Positions 9,527 to 18,814 of a stretch of 64,000 bases of DNA are shown here, piece by piece (the first letter of the stretch is position 1; each line of letters begins with the position of its first letter). The stretch is from Rhodococcus sp. ABRD24 (GTDB lineage: Bacteria > Actinomycetota > Actinomycetes > Mycobacteriales > Mycobacteriaceae). The notes under the pieces are model-generated. The model made no database searches. It had not been told where the DNA came from and was given only the letters and a program-made list of their open reading frames with translations. The stretch spans positions 3,658,001 through 3,722,000 of the forward strand of contig NZ_CP035319.1 of assembly GCF_004328705.1 (NCBI RefSeq), in the 5' to 3' direction. The position numbers and the translations under genes are program-made.

Positions 9527-10160
9527 GTTCAGGTCCACTCTCGTCCCGAGATTCGGCGTCCAAGATCATTGGTACTCCCAAAGTCGTTGCCCCTAAAACA
9601 TTCCCGGGACCAGCGTGGCCAACTTCGGTTCCGGATTGGCCGCCCCGGACGCGACTTTGGGGTCTACTCGGCCAACGCCAACGCCAACGCCAACGCCAAC
9701 GCCAACGCCAACACCGGGACCAGCCCGGCGCGCGAGACGATGTTGTCCCCGTCGAACACAGTTGAGCCGTCGACCAACCTGTGGGATGACTGCGGCGATA
9801 TGCCCTTCTCGAACCGGTCAGATTCTCGTGCAGAAGATCGAATCACCCCAGCTCAAAGGGCACTTTCGTTCAGGTCGGCACCCCGTCACGTCTCCGGTAC
9901 TTCGGTGGATCCCGGCATTGTGAAGTTTGGGCGTCGCCTTTCGTGCTTGCATTCGAAGGCGATTGGCCCTTGCCTCACCCACCACCTCTGATCTAACGTG
10001 TGACCATATCGAAACGAGTGGCACATGTTCTGTCCAATATTCTGGGTGTGGCTCCCGTACCGGCGGTAGTTATGCCTGCTAAGAGGCTGAACATCGATGA
10101 CTCAAATAAGGGATATCCGATGATAGACCGTCACCATCACGTCTCAGAAGGAGCGAACGG
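9527..10160. other. Long intergenic stretch before the acyl-CoA synthetase
   Basis: About 630 bases. Apart from the hexanucleotide repeat at 9671-9712 I see no gene that I can support; both strands are open over short distances but with no family resemblance. The 3' part (10000-10160) should hold the promoter of the acyl-CoA synthetase gene; its ribosome-binding site AGAAGGAG is at about 10145-10152. Confidence 0.4.
9671..9712 (+). repeat. GCCAAC hexanucleotide tandem repeat, 7 copies
   Basis: Seven perfect head-to-tail copies of GCCAAC, followed by a decayed unit. The repeat is in apparently non-coding sequence. Perfect short repeats of this kind change length by slippage and could be used for strain typing. 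Confidence 0.9.
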
Positions 10161-11729
10161 ATGCTCAAGATGAAGCACATCGGCGAACTCACCACTCTGC
10201 TCGACGTCGTCGAGGCGCAAGCTCGCCAATGCCCAGCTCAGGTCGCGGTCATCTGCGGCGACAGGCAAATCGCAGTGGCCGAGTTGTCCGCGTTGGGGCA
10301 CAGGATCGCTCGAACCCTCCGGGTCGCAGGGATCGGCAAAGGAGACCGCGTGTGCTATCTCGCGAAGAACGAGTGGGAGTTTATTCCGCTCTCCCTGGCT
10401 TGTGTCGAGATCGGAATCGCGCTGGTTCCCGTCAACTGGCGGTTAGCCGACGGCGAGATCATGCATATTCTCGCGCACTCCAAAAGTCGAATGGCGTTCG
10501 TCGGAGAGGAATTCGCAGAACGGTTGCGCAAACTTCAAGAATCGCTTCCGGAGCTGGGCCAGGTTGTTAGTATAGGTACTGGTCCCGAGTCGTTGGAAAG
10601 GTGGGCAAGCCCGCAGTCCGATCTCCCGATCGGAGATAGGATTGAGCCCAGTGCAGTTTGCTTCCAAATGTACACTTCGGGTACTACTGGACTTCCTAAA
10701 GGCGCGATGATAACGAACCGAAATCTCGCCGCAGCTGTTCCGGTTACAGCAAGGTCATGGGGTATCAAGAACGGCTCGGTTCCAATGGTTTCCAGCCCTC
10801 TATTTCATATTGCTGGAATTGCATATGCGCTAGCGGGAATCTGGAATGGAGGAACGCTTGTCATTGTCAAAGATGCAACACCGGAAAATTTGCTCCGCGC
10901 TATCGAGGAGCGATGCGTAACCTCAAGTTTGATGGTGCCGGCCATGATTTTGATGATGCTGAATCATCCCGACTCGCGAAATACTGATCTGTCGTCATTG
11001 GAGAGAATCGCCTATGGCGCATCGCCAATTAGCGAGGATGTTCTACGGCGCGCAATCGGTCTTTTTGGTTGCGAATTTGTGCAGTCCTATGGGATGACTG
11101 AAACGACAGGAGGTGTAGTTGAACTGCCGCCCGCTGACCACCTGCCTGATGCCCCCACAGGGAGGTTGCGAGCGGCGGGGGTACCGCTTGAGGGTGTCGA
11201 AATTAAGGTCGTCGACGAGGAAGGGCATGACCTACCCGAAGGCGGTGTTGGCGAAGTGTTGATCCGAAGCGACCAGAATATGCTGGGGTACTGGGCTGAT
11301 GAAGCGTCGACACGGGATGTCCTTTCTGACGAAGGATGGTTTAGGACCGGGGACGCTGGTTATGTCGATCGTGGGTACCTGCATATTCATGATCGGATAA
11401 AAGATATGATCATCAGTGGTGGAGAGAATGTTTATTCCACGGAGGTTGAGAACGTGCTCATGTCTCATCCCGATATTGCAAATTGCGCGGTTATTGGAGT
11501 GCCGGATGTGAAATGGGGTGAAACCGTAAAGGCATTCGTTGTGCTTTCCCCCGAAGCGTTCGCCGATGAAGTCTCGATTATCAACTATTGTGCGGATAGG
11601 CTTGCCAAATTTAAATGTCCCACTAGTGTCGAATTTCTGAAAGAACTCCCGTTCAATGCGGCAGGGAAGATGCTTAAAAGGAAACTCCGCGCGGACTTTT
11701 GGCCTCTCCGTGATCGTCAGGTCAATTGA
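10161..11729 (+). CDS. Acyl-CoA synthetase (class I AMP-forming)
   Basis: A 522-residue adenylate-forming enzyme. The P-loop YTSGTTGLPKG is at about 171-181, followed by the YGMTET motif, the hinge DRIKDMIISGGENVYSTEVE and the C-terminal catalytic lysine in NAAGKMLKRKLR (about K503). It activates a carboxylic acid to its CoA thioester via an acyl-adenylate. A good AGAAGGAG ribosome-binding site precedes the ATG. The gene becomes clearly AT-richer than its neighbours from about 10640 onwards (many AAT, ATT, AAA, TTT codons), which suggests recent acquisition from a lower-GC donor or a mosaic gene. It is the first enzyme expected for the island's substrate; a second ligase is at 20860. Substrate not predictable from sequence alone. 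Confidence 0.88.
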   Translation: MLKMKHIGELTTLLDVVEAQARQCPAQVAVICGDRQIAVAELSALGHRIARTLRVAGIGKGDRVCYLAKNEWEFIPLSLACVEIGIALVPVNWRLADGEIMHILAHSKSRMAFVGEEFAERLRKLQESLPELGQVVSIGTGPESLERWASPQSDLPIGDRIEPSAVCFQMYTSGTTGLPKGAMITNRNLAAAVPVTARSWGIKNGSVPMVSSPLFHIAGIAYALAGIWNGGTLVIVKDATPENLLRAIEERCVTSSLMVPAMILMMLNHPDSRNTDLSSLERIAYGASPISEDVLRRAIGLFGCEFVQSYGMTETTGGVVELPPADHLPDAPTGRLRAAGVPLEGVEIKVVDEEGHDLPEGGVGEVLIRSDQNMLGYWADEASTRDVLSDEGWFRTGDAGYVDRGYLHIHDRIKDMIISGGENVYSTEVENVLMSHPDIANCAVIGVPDVKWGETVKAFVVLSPEAFADEVSIINYCADRLAKFKCPTSVEFLKELPFNAAGKMLKRKLRADFWPLRDRQVN

Positions 11730-12214
11730 TATATATTCTCCAGGTAGATCCGACGAGGAGTTGTGAAAATATGAATAGAACTCTGTTTGTTCACGAATAT
11801 TAGGAATTCCGAAATATCGTAATCTGTTTTGTTTCCCGTGAGATCACTCCGAAGCATCAGGACTGGGAGGGTGCAGGTTAAGTCGATGTTTCCCTCCTGC
11901 CGCAGGGCAGATTATCGCGCAGAAAAGTGACCTCGGTTCCTGGTCATCATCCATACGAAGCTGACGATGATCGCCTGCGCAGCAGGGGAGGTCGTCGACG
12001 ACGGCGACAAACTTCCGGAGGTCGGGTAGTCACAGATCTGTCCGGCCTGCTGCCGATGGGGTGCCTGCTGGGGCCGACCGGTCTTGCGCAGTGTGCGGAG
12101 CTGTAGGGACGGGCTGAGGCCCACAGATCGACGGTGATCGTCAGGTGGCGTTGCAGCACAGGATCAGACGGCGGTGCCGCCGTCGTGACGCTCTACGAGA
12201 AGGTGGACTGAACC
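11730..12214. other. Gene-free or decayed stretch
   Basis: About 485 bases between the synthetase and the decayed MaoC gene. The first 150 bases are AT-rich. Later sequence looks like coding DNA that has lost its frame: a short reading frame ends AAVVTLYEKVD-stop at about 12206-12210, just before the MaoC start, as if an upstream gene of the same operon had been damaged. I cannot name it. Confidence 0.3.
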
Positions 12215-12590
12215 ATGGCAGTAGATCCCGCGGTGGTGGGTACACAGCTCCACGCGATTGATTCATGATCGATGCTGGAAGGTTGCGCTTCTTCCAGTGA
12301 TACGAACCCGGTCTACATCGACGTCATTGCGAGGGCTGCTGGGTTCAGCGATCTGCCGGTGCCACCGACTTCCTGTTCCATCGAGCTCGACAGCCCTGAC
12401 CCCATTGCCTGGGCACGATCGCGTATCCCGGCGACGCGTTGACCGCGAAGTCCGCGATCACCGATCGTCTACAGCAAGAAGGGGGTGGCGCTCCAGTTCA
12501 TCGTCGAGGACACGACAATCATCCGCGTCGATGGCGCCGCGGTCGCTGACCTGAAATCCGTTCTTGTGTTCGTACTTCAGAGGCAAGAAG
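12215..12590 (+). pseudogene. MaoC-type dehydratase, N-terminal (FAS1-DH like) gene, decayed
   Basis: Starting at ATG 12215, pieces in different frames spell a single-domain MaoC/FAS1-dehydratase-like protein: MAVDPAVVGTQLHAIDS, then in shifted frames MIDAGRLRFFQ, NPVYIDVIARAAGFSDLPVP, SIELDSPDPIAW, AYPGDALTAKSAITD, VYSKKGVALQFIVEDTTI and VADLKSVLVF. The stop in the first frame at about 12266 and several one-base indels break it. In related clusters such a protein pairs with a second MaoC subunit to hydrate an enoyl-CoA. It is no longer expressible as one protein. Confidence 0.75.
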
Positions 12591-12980
12591 ATGACAGCCA
12601 TCACGCAGCTCGAGGTCGGTGCCGAGCTTCCAGCCCTGGCAATCGGAGAGGTCACCCGAATGACGCTGGGACTGTTCGCCAGCACCTCAGGTGACCACAA
12701 CGCGACGCACATCAAGCAGGATTCGGCGAAGTCGGCTGAACCCGATGATGCCATTGCTCACGGTATGCTGCCGATGGCCTACTGGAGTCGATTGCTGACG
12801 AATTAGGTTCCGCAGCAGAATATTCGATCGTATCGAGTGCGTCTCGCTTCCGTCGGACAAGTACTGGCGAAGCCCACCGTCGGAGGCGATGCGAGCGCCG
12901 CGCCACCATCGAACTGACCGCCGCCATCTCGGACGGCACAGTCACCCTGACCAGCGACGCAATTGTCGCAATAGACTGAA
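12591..12980 (+). pseudogene. MaoC-type dehydratase, second subunit, decayed
   Basis: The frame opens at ATG 12591 with LEVGAELPALAIGEVTRMTL, LFASTSGDHNATHI and AHGMLPMAYWSRLLTN, the classic MaoC hot-dog fold with the catalytic D-x4-H segment (GDHNATH). A TAG at 12804-12806 stops it; the family text continues as VPQQNIRSYRVRLASVGQV and, after a further frameshift, RATIELTAAISDGTVTLTSD to a stop at about 12980. Together with the preceding gene it was a heterodimeric enoyl-CoA hydratase placed directly before the SDR dehydrogenase. Confidence 0.8.
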
Positions 12981-12994
12981 AGGACCTGCGGAGC

Positions 12995-13825
12995 ATGGGA
13001 ACCCTGGACAACAAGGTAGCGATCATCTCGGGATCCGGCCGTGGAATCGGTCGTGAGATTGCACTGAAAGTCGCGCGCGAGGGCGCAAAGGTTGTGGTCA
13101 ATGACCTCGATGAAGAGCCGGCGAAGGAGACCGTCGCGGCGATCGAAGCACTCGGCGGCACCGCGGTGTCCTGTATCGGTAGCGTCACCGATCCTGATTT
13201 CGGCGACCGGTTCGTGCAGACTGCTGTGGGTTCCTTCGGGGGACTCGACATCATCGTGAACAATGCTGGCTACACCTGGGACTCGGTAATTCAGAAGATG
13301 ACCGACGAGCAGTGGGATGCGATTGTGGACGTCCACCTCAAAGCTCCGTTCCGGATTCTTCGCGCCGCGCAGCCGGTCATTGCCGCCGCCGTCAAGAAGG
13401 CAAAGGCGGTGGGCGAGCCCGTCCCGTGTCGCAAGGTCGTGAACATCTCCTCAGTCGCAGGTACCGGCGGAAATGCCGGGCAGGTGAACTATTCCGCCGC
13501 GAAGGCCGGGATCACCGGTCTCACCAAGACACTGGCGAAAGAATGGGGCCGTTACAACGTCACCGTCAACACGGTCGCATTCGGGTTCATCAAGACCCGG
13601 CTCACCCAGCCACCGGTAGACGGCACCGGCACCATCGAGGTGCAGGGTCGCGAGATCAAGGTCGGCGTGAACCCGGACCTTCTTGGCGCGATGGAGCAGA
13701 TGATTCCGCTGGGCCGGCCCGGTACCCCCGTCGAGGGAGCTGGCGCCGTGTACCTCTTCTGTACCCCTGAGTCCGACTACGTCAGTGCGCAGACTGTGGT
13801 CTGCGGCGGCGGATTCAACATGTGA
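12995..13825 (+). CDS. SDR family oxidoreductase (3-hydroxyacyl-CoA dehydrogenase / 3-oxoacyl reductase like)
   Basis: An intact 276-residue classical short-chain dehydrogenase. The nucleotide-binding motif GSGRGIG is at 13-19, NNAG at about 89-92, and the catalytic residues are S153 (VVNISSVAG), Y166 and K170 (NYSAAKAG). The overall pattern, with an insertion before the catalytic serine, resembles the dehydrogenase domains of multifunctional beta-oxidation enzymes. It would oxidise the 3-hydroxyacyl-CoA formed by the neighbouring MaoC hydratase, whose two genes are decayed. The start ATG follows GAAAGGA at about 12978-12984. Direction of catalysis and substrate are inferred from context only. 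Confidence 0.85.
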   Translation: MGTLDNKVAIISGSGRGIGREIALKVAREGAKVVVNDLDEEPAKETVAAIEALGGTAVSCIGSVTDPDFGDRFVQTAVGSFGGLDIIVNNAGYTWDSVIQKMTDEQWDAIVDVHLKAPFRILRAAQPVIAAAVKKAKAVGEPVPCRKVVNISSVAGTGGNAGQVNYSAAKAGITGLTKTLAKEWGRYNVTVNTVAFGFIKTRLTQPPVDGTGTIEVQGREIKVGVNPDLLGAMEQMIPLGRPGTPVEGAGAVYLFCTPESDYVSAQTVVCGGGFNM

Positions 13826-14310
13826 GGTGCCCCGCGGGATAGCCCCCATGTTCGCTGTCAGCGGCCGCGGCGGTCGGTGAGTGGCAGAGCGCCATGTTGC
13901 TTCGCATGGTGCAGAGGACATCGCGTCGGCGTCGGACGAGGCAGATGACGGCGGAGTTTGAGGGTGGAGTTGTGCTACCTCCCCTCGGCACTTCTTCGGG
14001 TCGTTGTGGGCGCAGCTGGTGAGGTCGTACAAGGCCGCGAACATGCACAGAGACGTGCCCCTTTGGAGTTTGCGGTCCCCGTCCGCGCAGGGTGATTGCC
14101 GGGGATGGAGGATTCGGACCGGCGCGTGATAGGAGCGGTGCTGGCATCGGCTGCGAGGTGGCTGCCAGAAGCAAACTTCGGCCCGCCACCGACCTCGAGC
14201 AGGATATGCGCCGCGTTCCTGACGTTGATACCGGGCACCGATTCAGGAGCTGGGACACGGTCTCGTCGGGTAACCCAGGCCGAGTGGGGTCGCCCTGCCG
14301 TGAGAGCGAG
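13816..14310 (-). pseudogene. IS110 family transposase 3' relic
   Basis: The minus strand shows the C-terminal transposase_20 region of IS110 elements: VPGINVRNAAHILLEVGGG, LAADASTAPITRRSESSI and, after frame changes, YYDRK-like and RRRDVLCTMR segments. The N-terminal DEDD catalytic domain is missing. It borders the 3' end of the SDR gene. Confidence 0.6.
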
Positions 14311-14324
14311 GTCGAGTAGATCAA

Positions 14325-14768
14325 TCGATGTCGGATTCTGCGGGCGGCCGAGCGGTTGACCGGCAAGCAGCAGGCGACGCTGTTCGGGAAGTTGACCGTG
14401 GACCCGAACGGCGACATCGCCGCGGCCTGAGGCATGAAGGACTCCTGTGGGATATTTTGGCCTGCAAAGACGCTGGAGGACTTGGCCGCGGGCTCCGTCG
14501 TGGGCTGCATTGGTTCTGTGCGGATTGCTTGGTCTTTGAGATCGGCAAGATCGCGCCGACGATCTCCGACTGGCAGACCCCGATGATCCTCGCCACCACA
14601 GGATTGTCGAACCTCCTCAGAGCGCGCCACAACCGGATCGTCAAGCCCGTCGGCCGGATCACGTTCGGATTCGGTGGTCTTGACGACCAACGCCGCCGGG
14701 TAGGTTGGGCCTGTGCACGCCAGGCGCGATGGGCGTCATCCCGGGTCAGGCAGCTGTGCCTCTGCTGA
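14325..14768 (+). pseudogene. ISL3 family transposase 3' relic
   Basis: Fragments in alternating frames match the end of an ISL3 transposase: RAAERLTGKQQATLFGKLTV, a KELL..I-ACKD-like helix, ISDWQTPM, TTGLSN-RTE..NRIVKPVGR-like text, FGF and RRRVGWAC. At least three frameshifts. It is a different ISL3 member from the relic at 3.2-4.1 kb. Confidence 0.6.
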
Positions 14769-14849
14769 ACTCCCGATCTTCACGGTAGTTCGCCTGCGAG
14801 GTCATGTCTTTCATGGGAAAGGCGCCCTGAACGAACTCCCACGAACACG

Positions 14850-15632
14850 ACTCCCAACAGGGCAAGATCGTGTTGGATCTCGCGGTCATGCTCATGTTCG
14901 GCGGTGGTTGCCTGGCCGACGTCTCGCAGTTCCGGCCGTATCCGGAGGTGTTCGGTCCGGTCGCCTCCGATGGATGATGTCGAGGCTGGTCAACACGCCT
15001 GCTGCACACCCCGACGCCGTCCGCACGGCGACCGCGAGCGCTGCGCTGAGTCTCGACGCAGTGTATAGGCCGAGCCTGGACGCCCGGTCACCGGATCGAC
15101 GAGCGTCGATCACGACGCGACCCTGGAGACTGCGCACCTGGAGACAGAATCTGCCGCCCCACGATTCAAGGGTCTTCGCGCCGCATCGGTAGTGCGCGTC
15201 CGTAGCCCACAGCCCGGGCGGCGGGACCGGTGGCGATGTTGGGGGCCTGGCAAGGTCGACTCGAACATCGCCGAGGACCCGATCGGTGTGGTCACGACGG
15301 CGTTTGCTCAACTGCCCTTCGGTCCGGGCTGTCAATTCGGGCGAAAGGTGTTGATCCGCAACGATGGCGCCGAAGGGAAAGCTCGCGATGGGGTGTGGAT
15401 CGCCGCACTCACCGGGCTGGTCTACTTCTCGGGCTGGTCGGATGGGACGCGGATAGTCGGCCGCAAAGATCCGCCGTCTCCCGGCGTGCAACTGCGGTTC
15501 ACCGACTCAAATGACGTGCAGTGGAAGGCGTTCGCCACGAACCACCCGGCACGGCACGCCCACCGTGTTCATCTACGGTGCTCCTCGAACGTACCCCACA
15601 TCGACTTGCTCGTCGCTGCGATCAACGCCTGA
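14850..15632 (+). pseudogene. IS1380 family transposase relic (left copy)
   Basis: Pieces of an IS1380 transposase in several frames: KIVLDLAVMLMFGGGCLADV, PYPEVFGPVASD, VDHDATLETAHLETESAAP with the catalytic aspartate region, then DSNIAEDPIGVVTTAFAQLP, GRKVLIRNDGA, DGVWIAALTGLVYFSGW and PGVQLRFTDSN. Numerous stops and shifts. The orientation is opposite to a similar relic at 22.7-23.5 kb, and the P450 operon lies between the two. Confidence 0.7.
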
Positions 15633-16194
15633 TGAATCCGCCCTCCAAGTCCCGATCAGACAAGACCTCAGCCAAGATAGAAGGACTACCGTTGTTCGGG
15701 GCCGTGGACCTCGACGCTGGCCGTTCGCGTCCGGCATCTTCTCGACCTGAAACAGAAGCGCCTGATCCGATGCCGCTCAGGGCGGCCCGCGGAACTCACG
15801 AGAGACCGAGGCTGGGTGCTCCGCGAACGATCCGCCGACCGAAGTACCTGCGCCCTGACTAGGGCTGAAGTCGTGTTGCGCGTCCCTCCCGTCGAGGATC
15901 TGATGCGAGATCGGGGCCGACGCATGCATGAAGGGGGACACCTGTTGTGGCGATCGCAACTGGTACGACAAACCTTCTCGGATGGTTCCAGTGCTTCGGT
16001 CGAACCAGTTGCTGACGCTCGACAACGGGCAGGACTAGGGGTGAATGGACGAAGCCCGAATCGCGCGTATTTGCGCTGTTCGACGTCAGATTCGCTGGCC
16101 TAATCCTCTCGGTTCGCGGCGCTTCGGATCGCCCCCTGCGGCTTCGTCAACCGCTGAAATTTGGAAGCGCGGAACACGATGAGGGACACCTGCA
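15633..16194. other. Unassigned stretch before the P450 operon
   Basis: About 560 bases. I recognise no protein family on either strand. It probably contains further decayed insertion-sequence DNA, followed by the upstream control region of the P450 operon. Confidence 0.35.
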
Positions 16195-16223
16195 TTGCGA
16201 ACGCAAGCATCCTGTCGTATTAT
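16195..16223 (+). promoter_or_regulatory. Sigma-A type promoter for the P450 operon
   Basis: TTGCGA at 16195-16200 and TATTAT at 16218-16223 are spaced by 17 bases, a good housekeeping-type promoter. Transcription would start near 16230, giving a leader of about 25 bases with the GGAGGG ribosome-binding site at 16245-16250 before the GTG at 16256. Confidence 0.6.
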
Positions 16224-16255
16224 CGCTGCATGCCGACGATGACTGGAGGGCTTTC

Positions 16256-17539
16256 GTGCGTGACGCATTTCTAGTGGGAATCTCCACACTTCCCTTCGGC
16301 CGTTACCTCGACGTGTCATTCCGTGAACTAGCGGGGCGAGCGGTCGACTCCCTTGTGGAGGACTCGGGGTTGGGCGTGCAGGTGATGGGGGAGGTGGAGT
16401 CAGCCTGGTTCGGCAACTGCTTCCTCGGGACCCATGGTCAGAACAATGTTCGCGGGCAGATGGTGCTCGTGGAACTGATGGATGCAGGCGTGTTGCCACA
16501 GCGCATGCCGGTTACGAATGTCGAAGCGGCCTGTGCAACAGGATCATTCACCGTTCACGGTGCTGCACGTGAGGTCATGTGTGGCCATGTCGATGTGTCG
16601 CTGGCCTTGGCGGTCGAGAAGGTTGTGCTACCGAATGCTGGTGTTGACGACACCGCTCGCCAACGTATGTTCGCGCAATTCGACGGTGCTACGGATCAAC
16701 TGACCTATGAGCGCTTCCTCGGTTCTTACACTAGAGCGGCCGCTGAGATCGGGCAGGAGTTCGCGCCTGCCCCCGACCGAAGCCTGTTCATGGATACCTA
16801 TGCGCTGCAGGCGCTTGCGCACATGCACAGATACGGAACTACGGTGGCGCAGATTGCAGCGGGAGCCGCCAAGAATCACACCTATGGTTCAGAGAATCCC
16901 TTTGCACAGTACCGCTTCCCAATGACCCCGCAGCAGGTTCTCGATGATCGGCTCGTCAGCGCTCCGTTGACCCGAGCGATGTGCGCACCGATCAGCGACG
17001 GTGCTGCTGCGGCGCTTGTCGTATCTGGTGACTGGCTCGCCGGCCAGGATGCCGCGATTCGGGAACGCGCGGTTCGAATCAAGGGGTTCGCCGCGTCAGG
17101 AGGAACGTACCGCCGCGGAAGTGGCGAGCCAACACTATCCTACGAGGCCGCGCGTAAGGCCTACGCAGTCGCTGACATTACACCTGGAGATATCGATGTC
17201 GCCGAGGTGCACGATGCAACGTCGTTTGGAGAGATTCTGCAAGTCGAGATGCTCGGACTGTGCGAACAGGGTCAGGGAGGCCCGTTTGTCGCGGACGGCG
17301 CCACCGGACCGGGTGGGATCGTTCCTACGAATACTTCGGGTGGGCTGGTCTCCAAAGGCCACCCGGTCGGTGTCACCGGACTGTCGATGATCAATGAACT
17401 CGTCGTCCAGCTTCGGGGTGAAGCAGCCGAGAGACAGGTCGAAGGGGCGCGAATCGCTGTGGCAGAGAACGGGGGCGGTGTTCTGGGGCTTGAAGAAGCG
17501 GTCTGTGCAGTCACTGTCCTCGAGCGCCCCAGCTACTAA
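16256..17539 (+). CDS. SCP2-type thiolase / acetyl-CoA acetyltransferase-like
   Basis: A 427-residue thiolase of the SCP-x/lipid-transfer type. C93 in NVEAACATGS is the expected acyl-accepting cysteine. HDATSFGEILQ and SKGHPVGVTG carry the later active-site histidines; the C-terminal CxG cysteine of FadA thiolases is replaced by NGGG, as usual in this class. Such enzymes perform thiolytic or retro-aldol type cleavage of branched or ring-bearing side chains, for example in sterol degradation. GTG start at 16256 with GGAGGG six bases upstream. First gene of a six-gene operon, 18 bases before the P450 gene. Enzyme class is firm; substrate is inferred to be the island's CoA-activated acid. Confidence 0.85.
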   Translation: MRDAFLVGISTLPFGRYLDVSFRELAGRAVDSLVEDSGLGVQVMGEVESAWFGNCFLGTHGQNNVRGQMVLVELMDAGVLPQRMPVTNVEAACATGSFTVHGAAREVMCGHVDVSLALAVEKVVLPNAGVDDTARQRMFAQFDGATDQLTYERFLGSYTRAAAEIGQEFAPAPDRSLFMDTYALQALAHMHRYGTTVAQIAAGAAKNHTYGSENPFAQYRFPMTPQQVLDDRLVSAPLTRAMCAPISDGAAAALVVSGDWLAGQDAAIRERAVRIKGFAASGGTYRRGSGEPTLSYEAARKAYAVADITPGDIDVAEVHDATSFGEILQVEMLGLCEQGQGGPFVADGATGPGGIVPTNTSGGLVSKGHPVGVTGLSMINELVVQLRGEAAERQVEGARIAVAENGGGVLGLEEAVCAVTVLERPSY

Positions 17540-17557
17540 TCCAAGGAGTCGAACACG

Positions 17558-18814
17558 ATGACCGATTACCGTACGACATCGAGTACTGCTACCGATGATG
17601 TCGATCTACTCGCCAATGGCGCGGTGAGCGACCCGCACACCTACTTCGCAGATGTGGCTGAGCGAGGCGGAGTCGTCTGGAGTCAGGCGCACAGGGCCTG
17701 GTTGATCACCAGGTACCACGACGTGGTCGAGGCGTTCCGCGACACCGAGACCTTGTCTTCCGACCGGCTTACCCCTCTCTACGATCGCCTTCCCCTCGAC
17801 CGAAGTGAAGTCCTCGCGGAAGCCTTTGACATTTTGCGGGGCTGGATGGTCTTTCATGACGCACCGCGCCACATGTTGCTCCGAGAACCCGTCCGACGAG
17901 CGTTTACGCCGAGAATGATCCAAGGGCTGCAACCGAAGATCGAAGGCATCGTAGAAGCACTTCTCGATGACTTGACTCCGCTGCGGGAGTTCGACTTCAA
18001 AGAGATGTTCGCCTTCCCTCTGCCCGCGATCGTGATCTCTGCGCTCCTCGATATTCCGTCTGCTGACCGCGAACGCTTCCGCGATTGGTCTGCAGGCCTC
18101 GCCACCATCGTGTTCGGAGAATCTCGAAATCCCGACCAGGACCGATTGGCCGCACAGGGTGCTGCGAACTTTGTTGACTACTTTAGCTGGCTGGTCGCCA
18201 AACGTAAGGCGGAACCAGGCGACGATTTGCTCAGCGCGCTGGTCCTCGCTCAGTCCGAGGATCCAGCGGTCGGGTTGACCAACCTCGAGGTCCTCGGCGC
18301 AAGCACACTGATGCTCTTCGCCGGGCACGAGACCACTACCAACTTCCTCACTAATGCAATGCTCAGCTTGTTGCGTCACTCCGATCAGGCCGATGCGCTG
18401 CGGACAACACCCGACATGGTGGGTACGGCTGTCGACGAACTACTCCGGTACGACGGGCCGGTCAAGGTCATGGTTCGTAGCGTCGCGCGCACCCATGAGC
18501 GCTGCGGACAAGACTTACAGGCCGGCCAAACCGTGTTTCTCGCCGTCGCAGCCGCCAACCGAGATCCTGGAGTATTCGCCGATCCGCACCTGCTCGATCT
18601 GACGCGCACCGGGACCCCTCACATCAGCTTCGGGCAGGGGCCGCACCATTGCCTCGGTAGCTCGCTGGCACGGCTTGAGTCGCGGATTGCGCTGCCTGCC
18701 GTGCTGCGCAGGCTTCCGCACCTGCGCGCGTGCGACGAGCCACTCGTCTGGGAGAAGCAGATTCTGGTACGTGCCGTGAAGTCGCTGCCGGTCGTGAACC
18801 CCGGCGCATCATGA
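17558..18814 (+). CDS. Cytochrome P450
   Basis: A soluble bacterial P450 of 418 residues. The oxygen-activating I-helix motif AGHETT is at 255-260, an ExxR helix (ELLR) at about 290, and the haem-binding loop FGQGPHHCLG with ligand C365. It needs electrons from a ferredoxin and its reductase, both encoded two and three genes downstream, so this is a self-contained class I system. It should hydroxylate or demethylate the pathway substrate or an intermediate. AAGGAG precedes the ATG. Its stop overlaps the next start (ATGA), indicating translational coupling. Confidence 0.93.
   Translation: MTDYRTTSSTATDDVDLLANGAVSDPHTYFADVAERGGVVWSQAHRAWLITRYHDVVEAFRDTETLSSDRLTPLYDRLPLDRSEVLAEAFDILRGWMVFHDAPRHMLLREPVRRAFTPRMIQGLQPKIEGIVEALLDDLTPLREFDFKEMFAFPLPAIVISALLDIPSADRERFRDWSAGLATIVFGESRNPDQDRLAAQGAANFVDYFSWLVAKRKAEPGDDLLSALVLAQSEDPAVGLTNLEVLGASTLMLFAGHETTTNFLTNAMLSLLRHSDQADALRTTPDMVGTAVDELLRYDGPVKVMVRSVARTHERCGQDLQAGQTVFLAVAAANRDPGVFADPHLLDLTRTGTPHISFGQGPHHCLGSSLARLESRIALPAVLRRLPHLRACDEPLVWEKQILVRAVKSLPVVNPGAS

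Noticed and set aside
9615-9923. Possible proline-threonine repeat protein encoded across the GCCAAC array
   Set aside because: The Pro-Thr run is only the translation of a hexamer repeat; no signal, start site or family.
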